Shown here: piece by piece, positions 42,585 to 52,507 of the stretch
How the letters are laid out: each line of letters opens with the position of its first letter
Numbering within the stretch: position 1 is the stretch's first letter
Assembly (NCBI GenBank): GCA_025210235.1
Contig: JAOASG010000057.1
Location: 48,896-112,895 of the forward strand
Length of the DNA stretch: 64,000 nt
Source: Vallitalea sp.
GTDB lineage: Bacteria; Bacillota; Clostridia; Lachnospirales; Vallitaleaceae
Direction of reading: 5' to 3'
The notes under the pieces: model-generated
What the model saw: the letters and a program-made list of their open reading frames with translations, nothing else
What the model was told of the DNA's origin: nothing
Database searches by the model: none
Translations under genes and position numbers: made by a program

Positions 42585-43781
42585 ATGAATCAGACACCAA
42601 GAGCTAATAGACCACATATTGCACTTTATGGAAATAGGAATGCAGGTAAATCATCTTTATTAAATGCTATTATTGGACAAGAAATATCCCTTGTTTCCAA
42701 TATTAAAGGAACTACAACGGATCCTGTATCAAAGGCAATGGAACTAATTCCGTTTGGTCCTGTGGTTTTTATAGATACAGCAGGACTTGATGATGATGGT
42801 GAACTGGGAAATATTAGAGTTAATCGAAGTATAAAAATATTGCAAAGAACGGATTTTGCACTCTATGTCATTGATGTCAATGATTTTAATGAAACAAGCT
42901 ATAAGGAAGCAGTTTTATTATTTAAACGTTTTCATATTCCATATTTAACTGTATTTAATAAAATGGATAGCTTAAATAGTATTCAATTAAACTCTTTTAA
43001 AGAAAGGTATAAAAATGCATATTTTGTTTCTGCAAAAGATGGGGATAATATATTAGAATTAAAGAATGCTATAATAAAAGGAATTGAATCCGAAGAAAAT
43101 GAACCACCTATTGTAGGGGATTTACTTCCATACAATTCTACAGTTGTTCTTGTTGTTCCTGTGGATTCAGAAGCACCAAAAGGTCGAATTATTTTACCAC
43201 AAGTACAGGTAATTAGAGATTGTCTTGATCATGGAATTAAATCATATGTTGTTAGGGATACGGAACTTAAAGATGCTCTAAATGATTTGAAATCTGTTGA
43301 TTTAGTAATTACAGATTCTCAAGCTTTTAAAAAAGTAGATGAAATAGTACCAGATAATATTCCATTAACTAGTTTTTCTATTTTATATGCTAGATATAAA
43401 GGGGACCTTTTTAAACTTGTAGAAGGAGTAAATGCTATAGAAAGTTTAAAAGAAGGCAGTAGAATATTGATCTCTGAAAGTTGTACGCATAATCATTCCC
43501 ATGAAGATATAGGTAGAGTTAAGATTCCTAAAGGGCTTGTAAAACATTTTAAGCATGATTTTAATTTTACGTTTAGAATGGGACATGATTTTCCAGATGA
43601 TGTATCAGAATATGATTTAATTATTCATTGTGGTTCTTGTATGATTAATCCTAAGACTATGCGTACTCGTATAAAATTGTGTGAAGAACAGAGAGTGCCA
43701 ATTACTAATTACGGAGTTGTTTTAGCATATCTAACTGGGATACTTGATAGGAGTTTAGAAATATTTCATTTTCTTAACTAA
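42585..43781 (+). CDS. hydF: [FeFe]-hydrogenase maturation GTPase HydF
   Basis: GTPase scaffold that assembles and delivers the diiron cluster. The 398 residues begin with the P loop GNRNAGKS (16-23), then KGTTTDPV and the G3 motif DTAG (64-67); the C-terminal cluster ligands are visible as SCTHNHSHEDIGR and HCGSCMINP. AAGGAGG precedes the ATG 11 bases after hydG. Last of the maturase operon. Confidence 0.95.
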   Translation: MNQTPRANRPHIALYGNRNAGKSSLLNAIIGQEISLVSNIKGTTTDPVSKAMELIPFGPVVFIDTAGLDDDGELGNIRVNRSIKILQRTDFALYVIDVNDFNETSYKEAVLLFKRFHIPYLTVFNKMDSLNSIQLNSFKERYKNAYFVSAKDGDNILELKNAIIKGIESEENEPPIVGDLLPYNSTVVLVVPVDSEAPKGRIILPQVQVIRDCLDHGIKSYVVRDTELKDALNDLKSVDLVITDSQAFKKVDEIVPDNIPLTSFSILYARYKGDLFKLVEGVNAIESLKEGSRILISESCTHNHSHEDIGRVKIPKGLVKHFKHDFNFTFRMGHDFPDDVSEYDLIIHCGSCMINPKTMRTRIKLCEEQRVPITNYGVVLAYLTGILDRSLEIFHFLN

Positions 43782-44088
43782 GATTGATAAAATGCTATAG
43801 GTGTTGTGTAGAGCGTGATTCTAAGTGTTTTTCATTTTTAATGGAGGAATATTAACATCTTTAGTATCTTGCCAAAATTAATTGTCATAAATAAATAATA
43901 TAAAGATGGTATTTGCGGTTACAAATCATATCTATATAACCTATGATCTGATTCTAGTTAAAATAGATTTTCATGTTTTTATGAGTTTGAGGTGCATAAA
44001 ATATTGAAAAAAATATTACATAAATCTATAAAATAGTGTATAATTTTAAATAATACTTAATATAACATATTTAAAGGAGAATATACAC
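43782..44088 (+). other. 307-base gap between hydF and the SLH protein gene
   Basis: The 14-mer TGCTATAGGTGTTG at 43793-43806 also occurs in the arm of the palindromic element at 47492. Near the end is a good sigma-A promoter: TTACAT (44016-44021), 17 bases, TATAAT (44039-44044), 45 bases before the next start codon. No clear terminator for hydF was seen. Confidence 0.55.
44016..44044 (+). promoter_or_regulatory. sigma-A promoter of the SLH protein gene
   Basis: TTACAT and TATAAT boxes with 17-base spacing, located 45 bases before the ATG with a GGAG site in between. Confidence 0.6.
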
Positions 44089-46464
44089 ATGAAAAAATTT
44101 TGTTCATTATTTTTAATCTTATTAGTAGTATTGCAAATATCTTTGCCAGTTTTTGCAGTAAATAAAAAAGAAATTATTGAGGAAATGATTTCTTATGCTA
44201 AGGATGAGCTTGAAGAAATCCAAATACCACTAAGTCCATCTACAGATTTTGATTTATATTTATGGAAAAGAGTTAAGGTAACTCAGAGAAAGGCAACTAT
44301 TGAAGAAATTCAAAGCGTTAAATCTAAAATAATTATTGAACTAAAAAATATAATTTTACAGCAATCACCAGAAGTTCTCAATAAAAGCCTTAATCAATAT
44401 AAAAAAATAGTAAAAAGTGGATTTACATATGAGTGGTGGGATCCTTCATCTGCGATCGACGATTATGAACTTTCAGGAAGATATGAGAATAAAGCGTTAA
44501 ATGAGCTTTTTGCACAAGAAAATAAAAAAATTGATAAAGAGTTTGAGTTAACCTCACTTGATACTAATAAAACTAAAGATAGGTATATAGAAGAGATTAT
44601 AGATTGTGTTAATGAGGCGATTAATGTATTAGAGATTCCTTTTACGCCTGATAAATACTATGATACTTCATCATCTAAGTATATTAGTATTACACCAAGG
44701 CAAGCTACACAACAAGAAGTTAAGATTGCAAAAGAAAATTGTCTGTCAAAAATTAAAGAATGTTTACTTGAGTATGATGCTAATATTATTTCAGTAAGCA
44801 TAAATGAGATTAAAAAAATAGTAAATAAAGTAAGCTATTTTGAATGGCAAGATCAAGAAAGCGATAAAGATTTTAAGCTGAAAATTGTAATAGATTATTC
44901 TTCAGTAAAACGAAAACTAGATGAAATAAAGATTAAACTTGAAAATGAAGAATATAGAAAGTTGTGGAAAGAAGGTATGCCTTCTTGTTGGGCATGGCGT
45001 AAAATCGAATATGCTATAAATAATGGATATGTTCCTAAGAATCTTCAGAATAACTATCAAAAGAATATAACTCGTGAAGAATTCACGGAATTATTTGTTA
45101 CAGTCTTATTTTCTGACTTTAATAAGTCTATATCTAAAGAAGAAAAATATAAAAAAAGTTGGGAGTTCGATTTGTTGACTCTAGAAAATTTTTTATCAAA
45201 AGTAAATACTACAAATTCATTTAATGATACTACAAATAAATATATAAAAATTGCTAATATTCTTGGAATAATTAATGGTGACGAAAATAAAAATTTTAAT
45301 CCTTATGGACTAATAAAACGGGAACAGGCTGCTACGATGATTGCTAATTATTATCAAACAGTAAATGAATATACTGGTGATGACACCATCGAACAAATTG
45401 ATGATTTCAATTTAATTTCTCCGTGGGCAAAAGAAGCAGTAAAGATTGCATATGGGGCTGGATATATGAATGGAACTAAACAATATAAAGCAGATTATTC
45501 TGAAGAACGTGTAATTCAAATGGGACATTTTGACCCAAAAGGAAACTTAACAAGAGAACAAGCTATACTTATTATCTGCAAAGCTCAAGAAATAAATAGC
45601 ACAAAAAATTGCTTGCTTTTAAATGGGCTTATTCCTGTTGGAATGGATTCAATAATGTCTGGTTTTGATGTTGATGATAACACTATTAAAATGAAACGAA
45701 GTGGATACCATAATTTTGAAGTTGCAGCAGATAGATACATGTCAAGTCACCATTTTAAAACAAAAACTAGTTACATTATTAGTCATACACTAGAAGAACT
45801 AAATGCAATATACTTATTGCCATATTGTTTTGTTAATCATAGTATGTATAATGAGTCAAACATTGATAAAGTTTTAAATGGTGAACAAACTTTTTATGAT
45901 TATGATGTTTTCACTGTAGAGCATAATAAAGATGGTTATTTAGTTGTTATTACTAAGAAAAAAAATAACGGATATATTTATCAAGATTGTATATTTAAAG
46001 AAGACAAATTGGTTCAATTAAAAGTAATAAATGATACGATTGATCAATATAATGATCATGAAGCAGAAGCAGAAGTAGTCGCTAAAAATATTATTAACAG
46101 AGTAATTAAATCAGGAATGAGCGACAGGGAAAAAATAGAAGCAATTAAAAAGACTTTAGATAACCATGGTTATTATTGGGATACTCCTTTATATCACTTA
46201 CCTATGGGAGGAGGAGATGATTATCATTCAGCTTATAATGCGCTTGTTGAAAAATTTTCTAATTATTCTGGTTGGTATTATGCCTACCGTATGATTTTTG
46301 AATTAATAGGTCTAGAATTAAACCCAGAAAATGGATCTGAAGCTGATAAATATAATTTTTCTCATAAAGGAGTATTAACAGGGAAAATAGCTGTTAAAGT
46401 AGATGGAATTTGGGAGTATGTGGATTTTTTACCTCCAAAATATAATGTTCCTACAACTGATTAA
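44089..46464 (+). CDS. secreted S-layer-homology protein with repeat and transglutaminase-like regions
   Basis: A 791-residue exported protein. Residues 1-23 are a signal peptide ending in VFAV. Two diverged ~130-residue repeats follow (starting IIEEMISYAKDELEEIQIP and YIEEIIDCVNEAINVLEIP). Next come three SLH-like modules (about residues 300-510; SCWAWRKIEYAINNGYVP, FNPYGLIKREQAATMI, HFDPKGNLTREQAILII), expected to bind cell-wall polymers. The C-terminal 130 residues (SDREKIEAIKKTLDNHGYYW to KVDGIWEYVDFLPP) look like a bacterial transglutaminase-like fold, but the Cys and His of that family are not in place. It ends two bases from the convergent lysR gene. Confidence 0.75.
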   Translation: MKKFCSLFLILLVVLQISLPVFAVNKKEIIEEMISYAKDELEEIQIPLSPSTDFDLYLWKRVKVTQRKATIEEIQSVKSKIIIELKNIILQQSPEVLNKSLNQYKKIVKSGFTYEWWDPSSAIDDYELSGRYENKALNELFAQENKKIDKEFELTSLDTNKTKDRYIEEIIDCVNEAINVLEIPFTPDKYYDTSSSKYISITPRQATQQEVKIAKENCLSKIKECLLEYDANIISVSINEIKKIVNKVSYFEWQDQESDKDFKLKIVIDYSSVKRKLDEIKIKLENEEYRKLWKEGMPSCWAWRKIEYAINNGYVPKNLQNNYQKNITREEFTELFVTVLFSDFNKSISKEEKYKKSWEFDLLTLENFLSKVNTTNSFNDTTNKYIKIANILGIINGDENKNFNPYGLIKREQAATMIANYYQTVNEYTGDDTIEQIDDFNLISPWAKEAVKIAYGAGYMNGTKQYKADYSEERVIQMGHFDPKGNLTREQAILIICKAQEINSTKNCLLLNGLIPVGMDSIMSGFDVDDNTIKMKRSGYHNFEVAADRYMSSHHFKTKTSYIISHTLEELNAIYLLPYCFVNHSMYNESNIDKVLNGEQTFYDYDVFTVEHNKDGYLVVITKKKNNGYIYQDCIFKEDKLVQLKVINDTIDQYNDHEAEAEVVAKNIINRVIKSGMSDREKIEAIKKTLDNHGYYWDTPLYHLPMGGGDDYHSAYNALVEKFSNYSGWYYAYRMIFELIGLELNPENGSEADKYNFSHKGVLTGKIAVKVDGIWEYVDFLPPKYNVPTTD

Positions 46465-46466
46465 TA

Positions 46467-47348
46467 CTATATTATATAAGATATAAATTTTTTAGAAGCA
46501 ATTGATAGTGGAATGTTTTTTTTGGTAACTATTGCGAGACTTCTTTTTGGTAGTATTTCTTTTGTTTTAATGGGAAATATATCTTTAAGAAGTTCTTTTT
46601 TTATGCAGTAATTTGGGACTAAGGATATTCCGAAATTAATTTTTGCTAGTTCTACTAGTAAATCAATACTTGTTAATTCTATTTCAGGAGATAGAGTAAG
46701 GTTTTGTGATTGGAAAATACTACGAATATATTGACTTGTAGTTGTGTTTTTTTCTAGCATTAATAAAGGAAATTGTAGTAATTTTGATAAAGATATATTT
46801 TTATTTTTAAGCTCTTTAAAGTTGTTTCCTGCGATAAATATATCATTAAAGTTATAGAACTCATGAACAAGCATAGATGTACCGATTTTTTCATTGGGAA
46901 TATTGGTTATAATAAAGTCAACCTTTCCTTGGTTTAGTAAATCGACACATTTAACTGATGTTCTATTTGTTACTTGTAAATGTATATTAGGATATTCTAC
47001 GTGAAATTTTTTGAAATATGGTAAAAGTATATATTTGCATATAGTGTCGCTAGCGCCTATATGGATTTTACCTTGGCTAAGAGTTCTTGTTTCTAAAATA
47101 TTGTTTTCTCCATTATGAATTAAATTAATTGCAGGCTCTATATGTTGAAGTAAAAGTAAACCTTCATGTGTTAGGGTTACTCTTTTTGTATTACGGTTAA
47201 ATAGTGTAGTATTAAGATTTTTTTCTAAAGTTTTGATGGATTGACTAACAGCTGATTGAGATATATACAGTTTCTTGGAAGCTTCTGAAAAACTAAGTGT
47301 TGTTGCTACGTAGTAAAAAACTTTATAAAGCTCAAGATTGATATTCAT
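46467..47348 (-). CDS. LysR-family transcriptional regulator
   Basis: A 293-residue regulator. The winged HTH at residues 1-60 (LYKVFYYVATTLSFSEASKK and AVSQSIKTLEKNL) is typical LysR, followed by a two-lobed substrate-binding domain (HIGASDTICKYILLPYF and later VDFIITNIP). GGAG lies before the ATG. It is divergent from purL across a gap with a large palindrome and convergent with the SLH gene. LysR proteins usually control a divergent gene, but purL is an odd target, so its true target is unknown. Confidence 0.88.
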   Translation of the reverse strand: MNINLELYKVFYYVATTLSFSEASKKLYISQSAVSQSIKTLEKNLNTTLFNRNTKRVTLTHEGLLLLQHIEPAINLIHNGENNILETRTLSQGKIHIGASDTICKYILLPYFKKFHVEYPNIHLQVTNRTSVKCVDLLNQGKVDFIITNIPNEKIGTSMLVHEFYNFNDIFIAGNNFKELKNKNISLSKLLQFPLLMLEKNTTTSQYIRSIFQSQNLTLSPEIELTSIDLLVELAKINFGISLVPNYCIKKELLKDIFPIKTKEILPKRSLAIVTKKNIPLSIASKKFISYII

Positions 47349-47491
47349 TTATTAGTACTCCTTATAAATTGTATTAGTATTATTAATTTTACTTAATAAT
47401 AGTATCATGGTATTATTGTTGTGTAAAGGAATTAGAGGTAAACTTCCGTAAATGCTATTTCTTTTATATTTTTTTATGGCTATTGGTTTTT

Positions 47492-47598
47492 GGTAAGCTG
47501 CTATAGGTGTTGCTCTTCCTTTACGTTAAACGTCCTGTTTAAAGGAAACGCGCTTAGCCGTCCTAGCACGCTTTCCGCAACACCTATAGCAGCTTACC
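47492..47598. repeat. 107-nt palindromic element with 22-bp perfect terminal arms
   Basis: Arms 47492-47513 (GGTAAGCTGCTATAGGTG...) and 47577-47598 are perfect inverted repeats. Inside are two smaller stems, CCTTTA...TAAAGG and an imperfect AAACGCGCT...AGCACGCTTT. The element is clearly richer in G+C than its surroundings. Part of its arm recurs after hydF (43793). It looks like a small mobile palindromic unit or a folded RNA. Confidence 0.8.
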
Positions 47599-47638
47599 TT
47601 CATATTGACGTTAAAATATAAAAGAGATAACATTTACT

Positions 47639-47672
47639 ATGGTTGTAGCTGTTTTAATTTTCCTACAACCAT
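47639..47672 (+). other. hairpin in the purL leader region
   Basis: Perfect arms ATGGTTGTAG and CTACAACCAT around a 14-base loop, 74 bases before purL. No T run follows on the plus strand. It may be an attenuation or stability structure. Confidence 0.5.
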
Positions 47673-47745
47673 GAGTATTATTAGTGGTGAAGAGATATAA
47701 TAGTTAATTTATATAATATATTTAATAAAATTATAGGAGGTTCTT

Positions 47746-50700
47746 ATGAATTCAATTAGAAGAGTTTTTGTTGAGAAGAAGATTGGTTGTAATACTGAAG
47801 CAAAACATTTGTTAGATAATCTTAGAAGTAATTTGGCTTTAGATAATCTAGAGAATGTAAGGATTGTAAATAGATATGATGTAGCACATATAACAGATGA
47901 AGCATATAAAAGTGCATTAAATACTATTTTTTCTGAACCACAAGTTGATATTTTATTAGAAGAAAAGATGATTTTAGGAGATCAAGAAACAGCATTTGCA
48001 GTAGAATATTTACCAGGACAATATGATCAAAGGGCTGACCAAGCAGCTCAGTGTATTAAAATACTAAATGCAGATGTAAGACCTATTGTTAGAGTTGCCA
48101 AAGTTATTGTTTTAAAAGGTGAATTAAGTAATGAAGATATTGTGAAAATAAAAAAATATTGTATAAATCCTGTTGATTCACGAGAAGCTATGTTAGAAAA
48201 ACCTGAAACTTTAGATTTAGAATTTGATATTCCAGAAACAGTTTCAGAGGTGGATAATTTTGTTTCAATGGATAGAGAACAAATTGTTAAGTTATGGAAA
48301 GAATTAGGACTTGCAATGAGCATTGAGGATCTTTTATTTACGAAGGAGTATTTTGCTTCTACAGAAAAAAGAAATCCAACTATAACAGAAATAAGAGTAT
48401 TAGATACTTATTGGTCCGATCATTGTCGACATACAACATTTTTAACAGCTATTGAAGATGTTACTTTTGAAGATGGAAAATATAATCAGCCAGTAGAAAA
48501 AACTTATAAGAAATATTTACAAGATAGAAAAGAAGTTTTAGGAGATAAAGCAGATAAAAAAGATGTTTGTTTAATGGATATTGCATTACTAGCTATGAGA
48601 AAATTACGTGCAAATGGGCATTTAAATGATTTAGAAATATCTGAAGAGATTAATGCATGTAGCATAGTAGTAGATGTAGATGTTGATGGTAAAGACGAAG
48701 AATGGTTAGTTATGTTTAAGAATGAAACGCATAATCATCCTACAGAGATTGAACCTTTTGGTGGAGCGGCTACTTGCCTTGGTGGAGCGATAAGAGATCC
48801 TTTGTCAGGACGTTCTTATGTTTATCAAGCAATGAGAGTAACAGGCTCAGCTGATCCAAGAATACCTTTAGAAGAAACATTGCCTGGGAAATTATCACAG
48901 AAAAAAATCGCTAGAGAAAGTTCTCATGGTTATAGTTCTTATGGTAATCAAATAGGACTTGCAACAGGTAAGGTAAAAGAAATATATCATTCTAATTATG
49001 TAGCAAAACATATGGAGATCGGTGCTGTAATTGCTGCAACACCTAGAGAAAACGTTGTTAGAGAAACTTCTGATGAAGGAGATATTATTATATTATTAGG
49101 TGGAAGAACAGGTAGAGATGGTTGTGGTGGTGCTACAGGTTCATCAAAAGAGCATACTGAAGAGTCTATTCACACTTGTGGAGCAGAAGTTCAAAAAGGT
49201 AATCCACCAACTGAAAGAAAGATTCAAAGGTTATTTAGAGATAAAGAAGTCAGCAATATGATTAAAAAATGTAATGACTTTGGAGCAGGAGGGGTATCTG
49301 TTGCTATTGGTGAATTAGCAGATGGCCTTGTTATAGACCTTGATAAAGTACCAAAAAAATACGCAGGTCTTGATGGAACAGAACTAGCTATTTCAGAATC
49401 CCAAGAGAGAATGGCAGTAGTAGTTGATAAAAAAGATGTTGATACATTCATATCTTGTGCAAATGAAGAAAATTTAGAAGCGGTTGTTGTAGCTCATGTA
49501 ACAAAAGAAAAGAAATTAGTGATGAAGTGGAATGGACAAAAGATTGTTAATATAAATAGGGATTTTCTAGATACAAATGGAGCTACAGCTACTACAGATG
49601 TTCATGTATTAAGTCCTGTTGAAGAAGATAACTATTTTAACCAACAAAATTACAAAAAGAGTTTAAGAGAAAATTGGTTTGATATTGTTGGAGATATTAA
49701 TATTGCATCTCAAAAAGGACTAGTGGAGAAATTTGACAGTTCTATTGGTGCTAGTAGTGTATTTATGCCATATGGTGGGAAACATCAATTAACTCCTACA
49801 GAAACTATGGTTGCTAAAATTCCTCTACTTAAAGGGGATACTTCAACAGGAACAATTATGAGCTATGGGTATAATCCATATCTTATGTCTTGGAGTCCTT
49901 ATCACGGTGCAGTTTATTCAATTGTAGAATCAATTGCTAAAGTGGTTGCTACTGGTGGAGATTATAAAAATATACGCTTTACTTTTCAGGAATATTTTAA
50001 GCGTCTAGGTAAAGATAAAAGCAGATGGGGAGAACCTTTTAGTGCATTGCTAGGAGCATATCATGTGCAAGAAATATTAAATCTTCCTTCTATTGGGGGA
50101 AAAGATAGTATGTCTGGAACTTTCAATGATATTGATGTTCCTCCTACTTTAGTATCATTTGCAGTTGACGTTGTAGACGTAAATAAGGTTATATCACCAG
50201 AATTTAAAAAGGTAGGAAGTAATCTAATTTATATTCCATTAAGAAGAGATGGATATGATTTGCCAGATTTTGAACAACTAAAGAAAAATTATTCAAAAAT
50301 ACATGAACTTATTAGTCAAGGAAAAGTATTCGCTTCTCATACTATTGGATATGGTGGATTAGTAGAAGCAATATCAAAAATGACTATGGGTAATAAAATA
50401 GGTGTAATGATAAATGATTCAATTGATGAATCAAGTTTATATACTAGAGATTATGGTAGTATTTTATTAGAGGTTGATTGTAATCATAATTATAAAGAAC
50501 TTTTTGGTGATGTTAATTATATAAATATTGGTAATACAATTCAAGAAGAAGTTATAAAGTATAAAAAAGAAAGTATTGAAATTGAGTCTATTATTAAATC
50601 ATGGACAAGTGTACTTGAAGATGTTTACCCTACAAAAACTGTAGAAGATAATAAGGTAATTGACCAATTATATGATAATAAAGAAGTTTATATCTGCAAA

Positions 50701-51513
50701 AACAAAATAGCTAGACCAAAAGTCTTTATTCCTGTATTTCCAGGAACGAATTGTGAGTATGATTTATCTAAAGCATTTGAAAAAGCTGGTGCAGATGTAG
50801 ATATGTTTGTATTTAAGAATTTAACATCTTCAGATATTAAAGATTCAATTAAAGTTATGGCCAAAAAAATTAACAATAGTCAAATGGTAATGATTCCTGG
50901 AGGTTTTAGCGCTGGTGATGAGCCAGAAGGTTCTGGTAAATTCATAGCTACAATTTTTAGAAATGAACTTATTATGGATTCAGTACTTGAGTTGCTTAAT
51001 AATAGAGATGGATTAATGTTAGGTATATGTAATGGTTTTCAAGCACTTGTTAAACTTGGACTTGTTCCATATGGAGATATAAGAGAGTTGACAGATAATG
51101 ATCCTACATTAACTTATAACACAATTGGAAGGCATATATCTTGTATGGCAAATACGAAGATTATATCAAATAAATCTCCTTGGCTTACTAATGTAAATGT
51201 TTCAGATGTGCATACAATACCTGTTTCTCATGGAGAAGGTCGTTTTATAGTTAATGAAGAAATAGCTAAAAAACTATTTGATAATGGTCAGGTAGCTACT
51301 CAATATGTAGACTATAATGGAAATCCTTCAATGGAGACTAGATTTAATCCTAATGGTTCATTATATGCTATTGAGGGAATTACAAGCCCAGATGGAAGAA
51401 TTCTTGGTAAAATGGGACATTCTGAACGTATAGGGACAAATGTTGCCAAAAATATTATAGGTAATCAAGACCAAATGATATTTAAATCAGGAGTAGAGTA
51501 TTTTACTAAATAA
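47746..51513 (+). CDS. purL: phosphoribosylformylglycinamidine synthase (single-chain, fused glutaminase)
   Basis: Makes FGAM from FGAR, glutamine and ATP in one 1255-residue chain. The synthase half has DTYWSDHCRHTTFLTAI, the KNETHNHPTEIEPFGGAATCLG block, and later GGTGRDGCGG-like loop and SIGGKDSMSGTF. The C-terminal glutaminase (from about residue 1000) has PVFPGTNCEYDLSKAF, MIPGGFSAGDEPEGSG and the active Cys in MLGICNGFQALVKLG. AGGAGG precedes the ATG. It supplies the substrate of PurM, but is coded 45 kb away from purMND as a separate unit. Confidence 0.97.
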   Translation: MNSIRRVFVEKKIGCNTEAKHLLDNLRSNLALDNLENVRIVNRYDVAHITDEAYKSALNTIFSEPQVDILLEEKMILGDQETAFAVEYLPGQYDQRADQAAQCIKILNADVRPIVRVAKVIVLKGELSNEDIVKIKKYCINPVDSREAMLEKPETLDLEFDIPETVSEVDNFVSMDREQIVKLWKELGLAMSIEDLLFTKEYFASTEKRNPTITEIRVLDTYWSDHCRHTTFLTAIEDVTFEDGKYNQPVEKTYKKYLQDRKEVLGDKADKKDVCLMDIALLAMRKLRANGHLNDLEISEEINACSIVVDVDVDGKDEEWLVMFKNETHNHPTEIEPFGGAATCLGGAIRDPLSGRSYVYQAMRVTGSADPRIPLEETLPGKLSQKKIARESSHGYSSYGNQIGLATGKVKEIYHSNYVAKHMEIGAVIAATPRENVVRETSDEGDIIILLGGRTGRDGCGGATGSSKEHTEESIHTCGAEVQKGNPPTERKIQRLFRDKEVSNMIKKCNDFGAGGVSVAIGELADGLVIDLDKVPKKYAGLDGTELAISESQERMAVVVDKKDVDTFISCANEENLEAVVVAHVTKEKKLVMKWNGQKIVNINRDFLDTNGATATTDVHVLSPVEEDNYFNQQNYKKSLRENWFDIVGDINIASQKGLVEKFDSSIGASSVFMPYGGKHQLTPTETMVAKIPLLKGDTSTGTIMSYGYNPYLMSWSPYHGAVYSIVESIAKVVATGGDYKNIRFTFQEYFKRLGKDKSRWGEPFSALLGAYHVQEILNLPSIGGKDSMSGTFNDIDVPPTLVSFAVDVVDVNKVISPEFKKVGSNLIYIPLRRDGYDLPDFEQLKKNYSKIHELISQGKVFASHTIGYGGLVEAISKMTMGNKIGVMINDSIDESSLYTRDYGSILLEVDCNHNYKELFGDVNYINIGNTIQEEVIKYKKESIEIESIIKSWTSVLEDVYPTKTVEDNKVIDQLYDNKEVYICKNKIARPKVFIPVFPGTNCEYDLSKAFEKAGADVDMFVFKNLTSSDIKDSIKVMAKKINNSQMVMIPGGFSAGDEPEGSGKFIATIFRNELIMDSVLELLNNRDGLMLGICNGFQALVKLGLVPYGDIRELTDNDPTLTYNTIGRHISCMANTKIISNKSPWLTNVNVSDVHTIPVSHGEGRFIVNEEIAKKLFDNGQVATQYVDYNGNPSMETRFNPNGSLYAIEGITSPDGRILGKMGHSERIGTNVAKNIIGNQDQMIFKSGVEYFTK

Positions 51514-51535
51514 ATTATAATCTTAGAAAAAATAT

Positions 51536-51580
51536 AAGAGGTCTATTTACTTTATAAGGTAGATAGACTTCTTTTGTTTT
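51536..51580 (+). terminator. intrinsic terminator of purL
   Basis: Arms AAGAGGTCTATTTAC and GTAGATAGACTTCTT pair with two G-T pairs and are followed by TTGTTTT. Confidence 0.85.
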
Positions 51581-51643
51581 ATAGAAAGTTCTATAAATTA
51601 AGTAAATGAGATAGAATCATTCTATTTTAAGTTAAGGAAACAT

Positions 51644-52015
51644 TTATTTTGTATTACAGCTTTTATAAGTATCATAATAGCTTATTTTATAATCAATTTT
51701 TTTTATTACATCTTGCAATTCATTAATTTGATTTAGTATTTTTTCCTTATGGTTTTGAAGTATGCCTACTCTTTGAGCAACAGTATGCTCTCCTTCCAAA
51801 CTTAAATCAACAATATATTTTATATCTTTAATAGACATTCCAGTTTCTCTTAAACAACTTATTAAAGAAATCCAAAACATATCATCATCATTAAATTCTC
51901 TGATACCTTTTTCGTTTCGTTGCACATAAGGTAAAATACCTTCTTTTTCATAATATCTTATTGTATGTGTTGTGAGCCCTGTTTTTTCAGATATTTGTCC
52001 AATTGTATAAGTCAA
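51644..52015 (-). CDS. MerR-family transcriptional regulator
   Basis: A 123-residue regulator. The N-terminal HTH (YTIGQISEKTGLTTHTIRYY then EKEGILP) is typical MerR; the remainder is one long dimerisation helix. Only two Cys are present (one near the C-terminus), and no metal-binding arrangement is visible, so it is more like the AdhR/TipA-type stress regulators than a metal sensor. AGGAGG precedes the ATG. It stands alone; a target cannot be named. Confidence 0.85.
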   Translation of the reverse strand: MTYTIGQISEKTGLTTHTIRYYEKEGILPYVQRNEKGIREFNDDDMFWISLISCLRETGMSIKDIKYIVDLSLEGEHTVAQRVGILQNHKEKILNQINELQDVIKKIDYKISYYDTYKSCNTK

Positions 52016-52248
52016 TTTAAATCCTCCTGTTATTTATGAAGTTTTTGATAATATATATGAATCCTATAAAAAACATATTATATATATAAAATTATTAGGT
52101 CTTTAAATTATACTATAATATAAATGAAAAAATCAAATAATAGTAAAATCATAAAATAGTATTTTCTTTACATTTAAAAGTAGTTCTATAATATTTGAAT
52201 AAATAAAAATTTATAGATAGATGTATAATGTTAAAAAATATTAATTAT

Positions 52249-52385
52249 ATCAATCAATTCCACTTTATAAAATAAATCAATATCCCAAATTCCTTATAAA
52301 TAAAGGGATTTGGGATTGTTTATCAAATAAATCCATTTAATAACAAATATATAAAATTTACAATAGCTATTTAAGGAGGTAATAT
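52249..52385 (+). promoter_or_regulatory. conserved glycan-locus regulatory element, copy 1
   Basis: About 137 bases nearly repeated at 58543-58699. It has two AAATAAATC boxes (52270 and 52325), a hairpin CCCAAATTCCTT (52284-52295) / AAGGGATTTGGG (52303-52314), then a 43-base block almost identical in both copies that runs into a promoter TTTACA (52357-52362), 17 bases, TAATAT (52380-52385). It lies upstream of the beta-helix gene. The direct boxes suit an AraC-type regulator such as the one at 56265. Confidence 0.75.
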
Positions 52386-52507
52386 CAAATAATATAAATA
52401 ATGAGATTTAAATATGTGGAAAGGAGGAATATATAAGAATTACATAAAACAAAAAAATTTATCCTAACAATAATTACTGAGTTTTATAATTTTTTAAGGA
52501 GGAAGTT

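Larger units (their letters stand above)
47349..47745. other. 397-base gap between lysR and purL
   Basis: Holds the promoters of both divergent genes, the 107-nt palindromic element at 47492-47598 and a 10-bp hairpin at 47639-47672. No purine riboswitch core was recognised. Confidence 0.6.

Noticed and set aside
47600..47745. A purine riboswitch upstream of purL
   Set aside because: The conserved aptamer junction sequences and P2/P3 kissing loops were not found; only a simple 10-bp hairpin is present.
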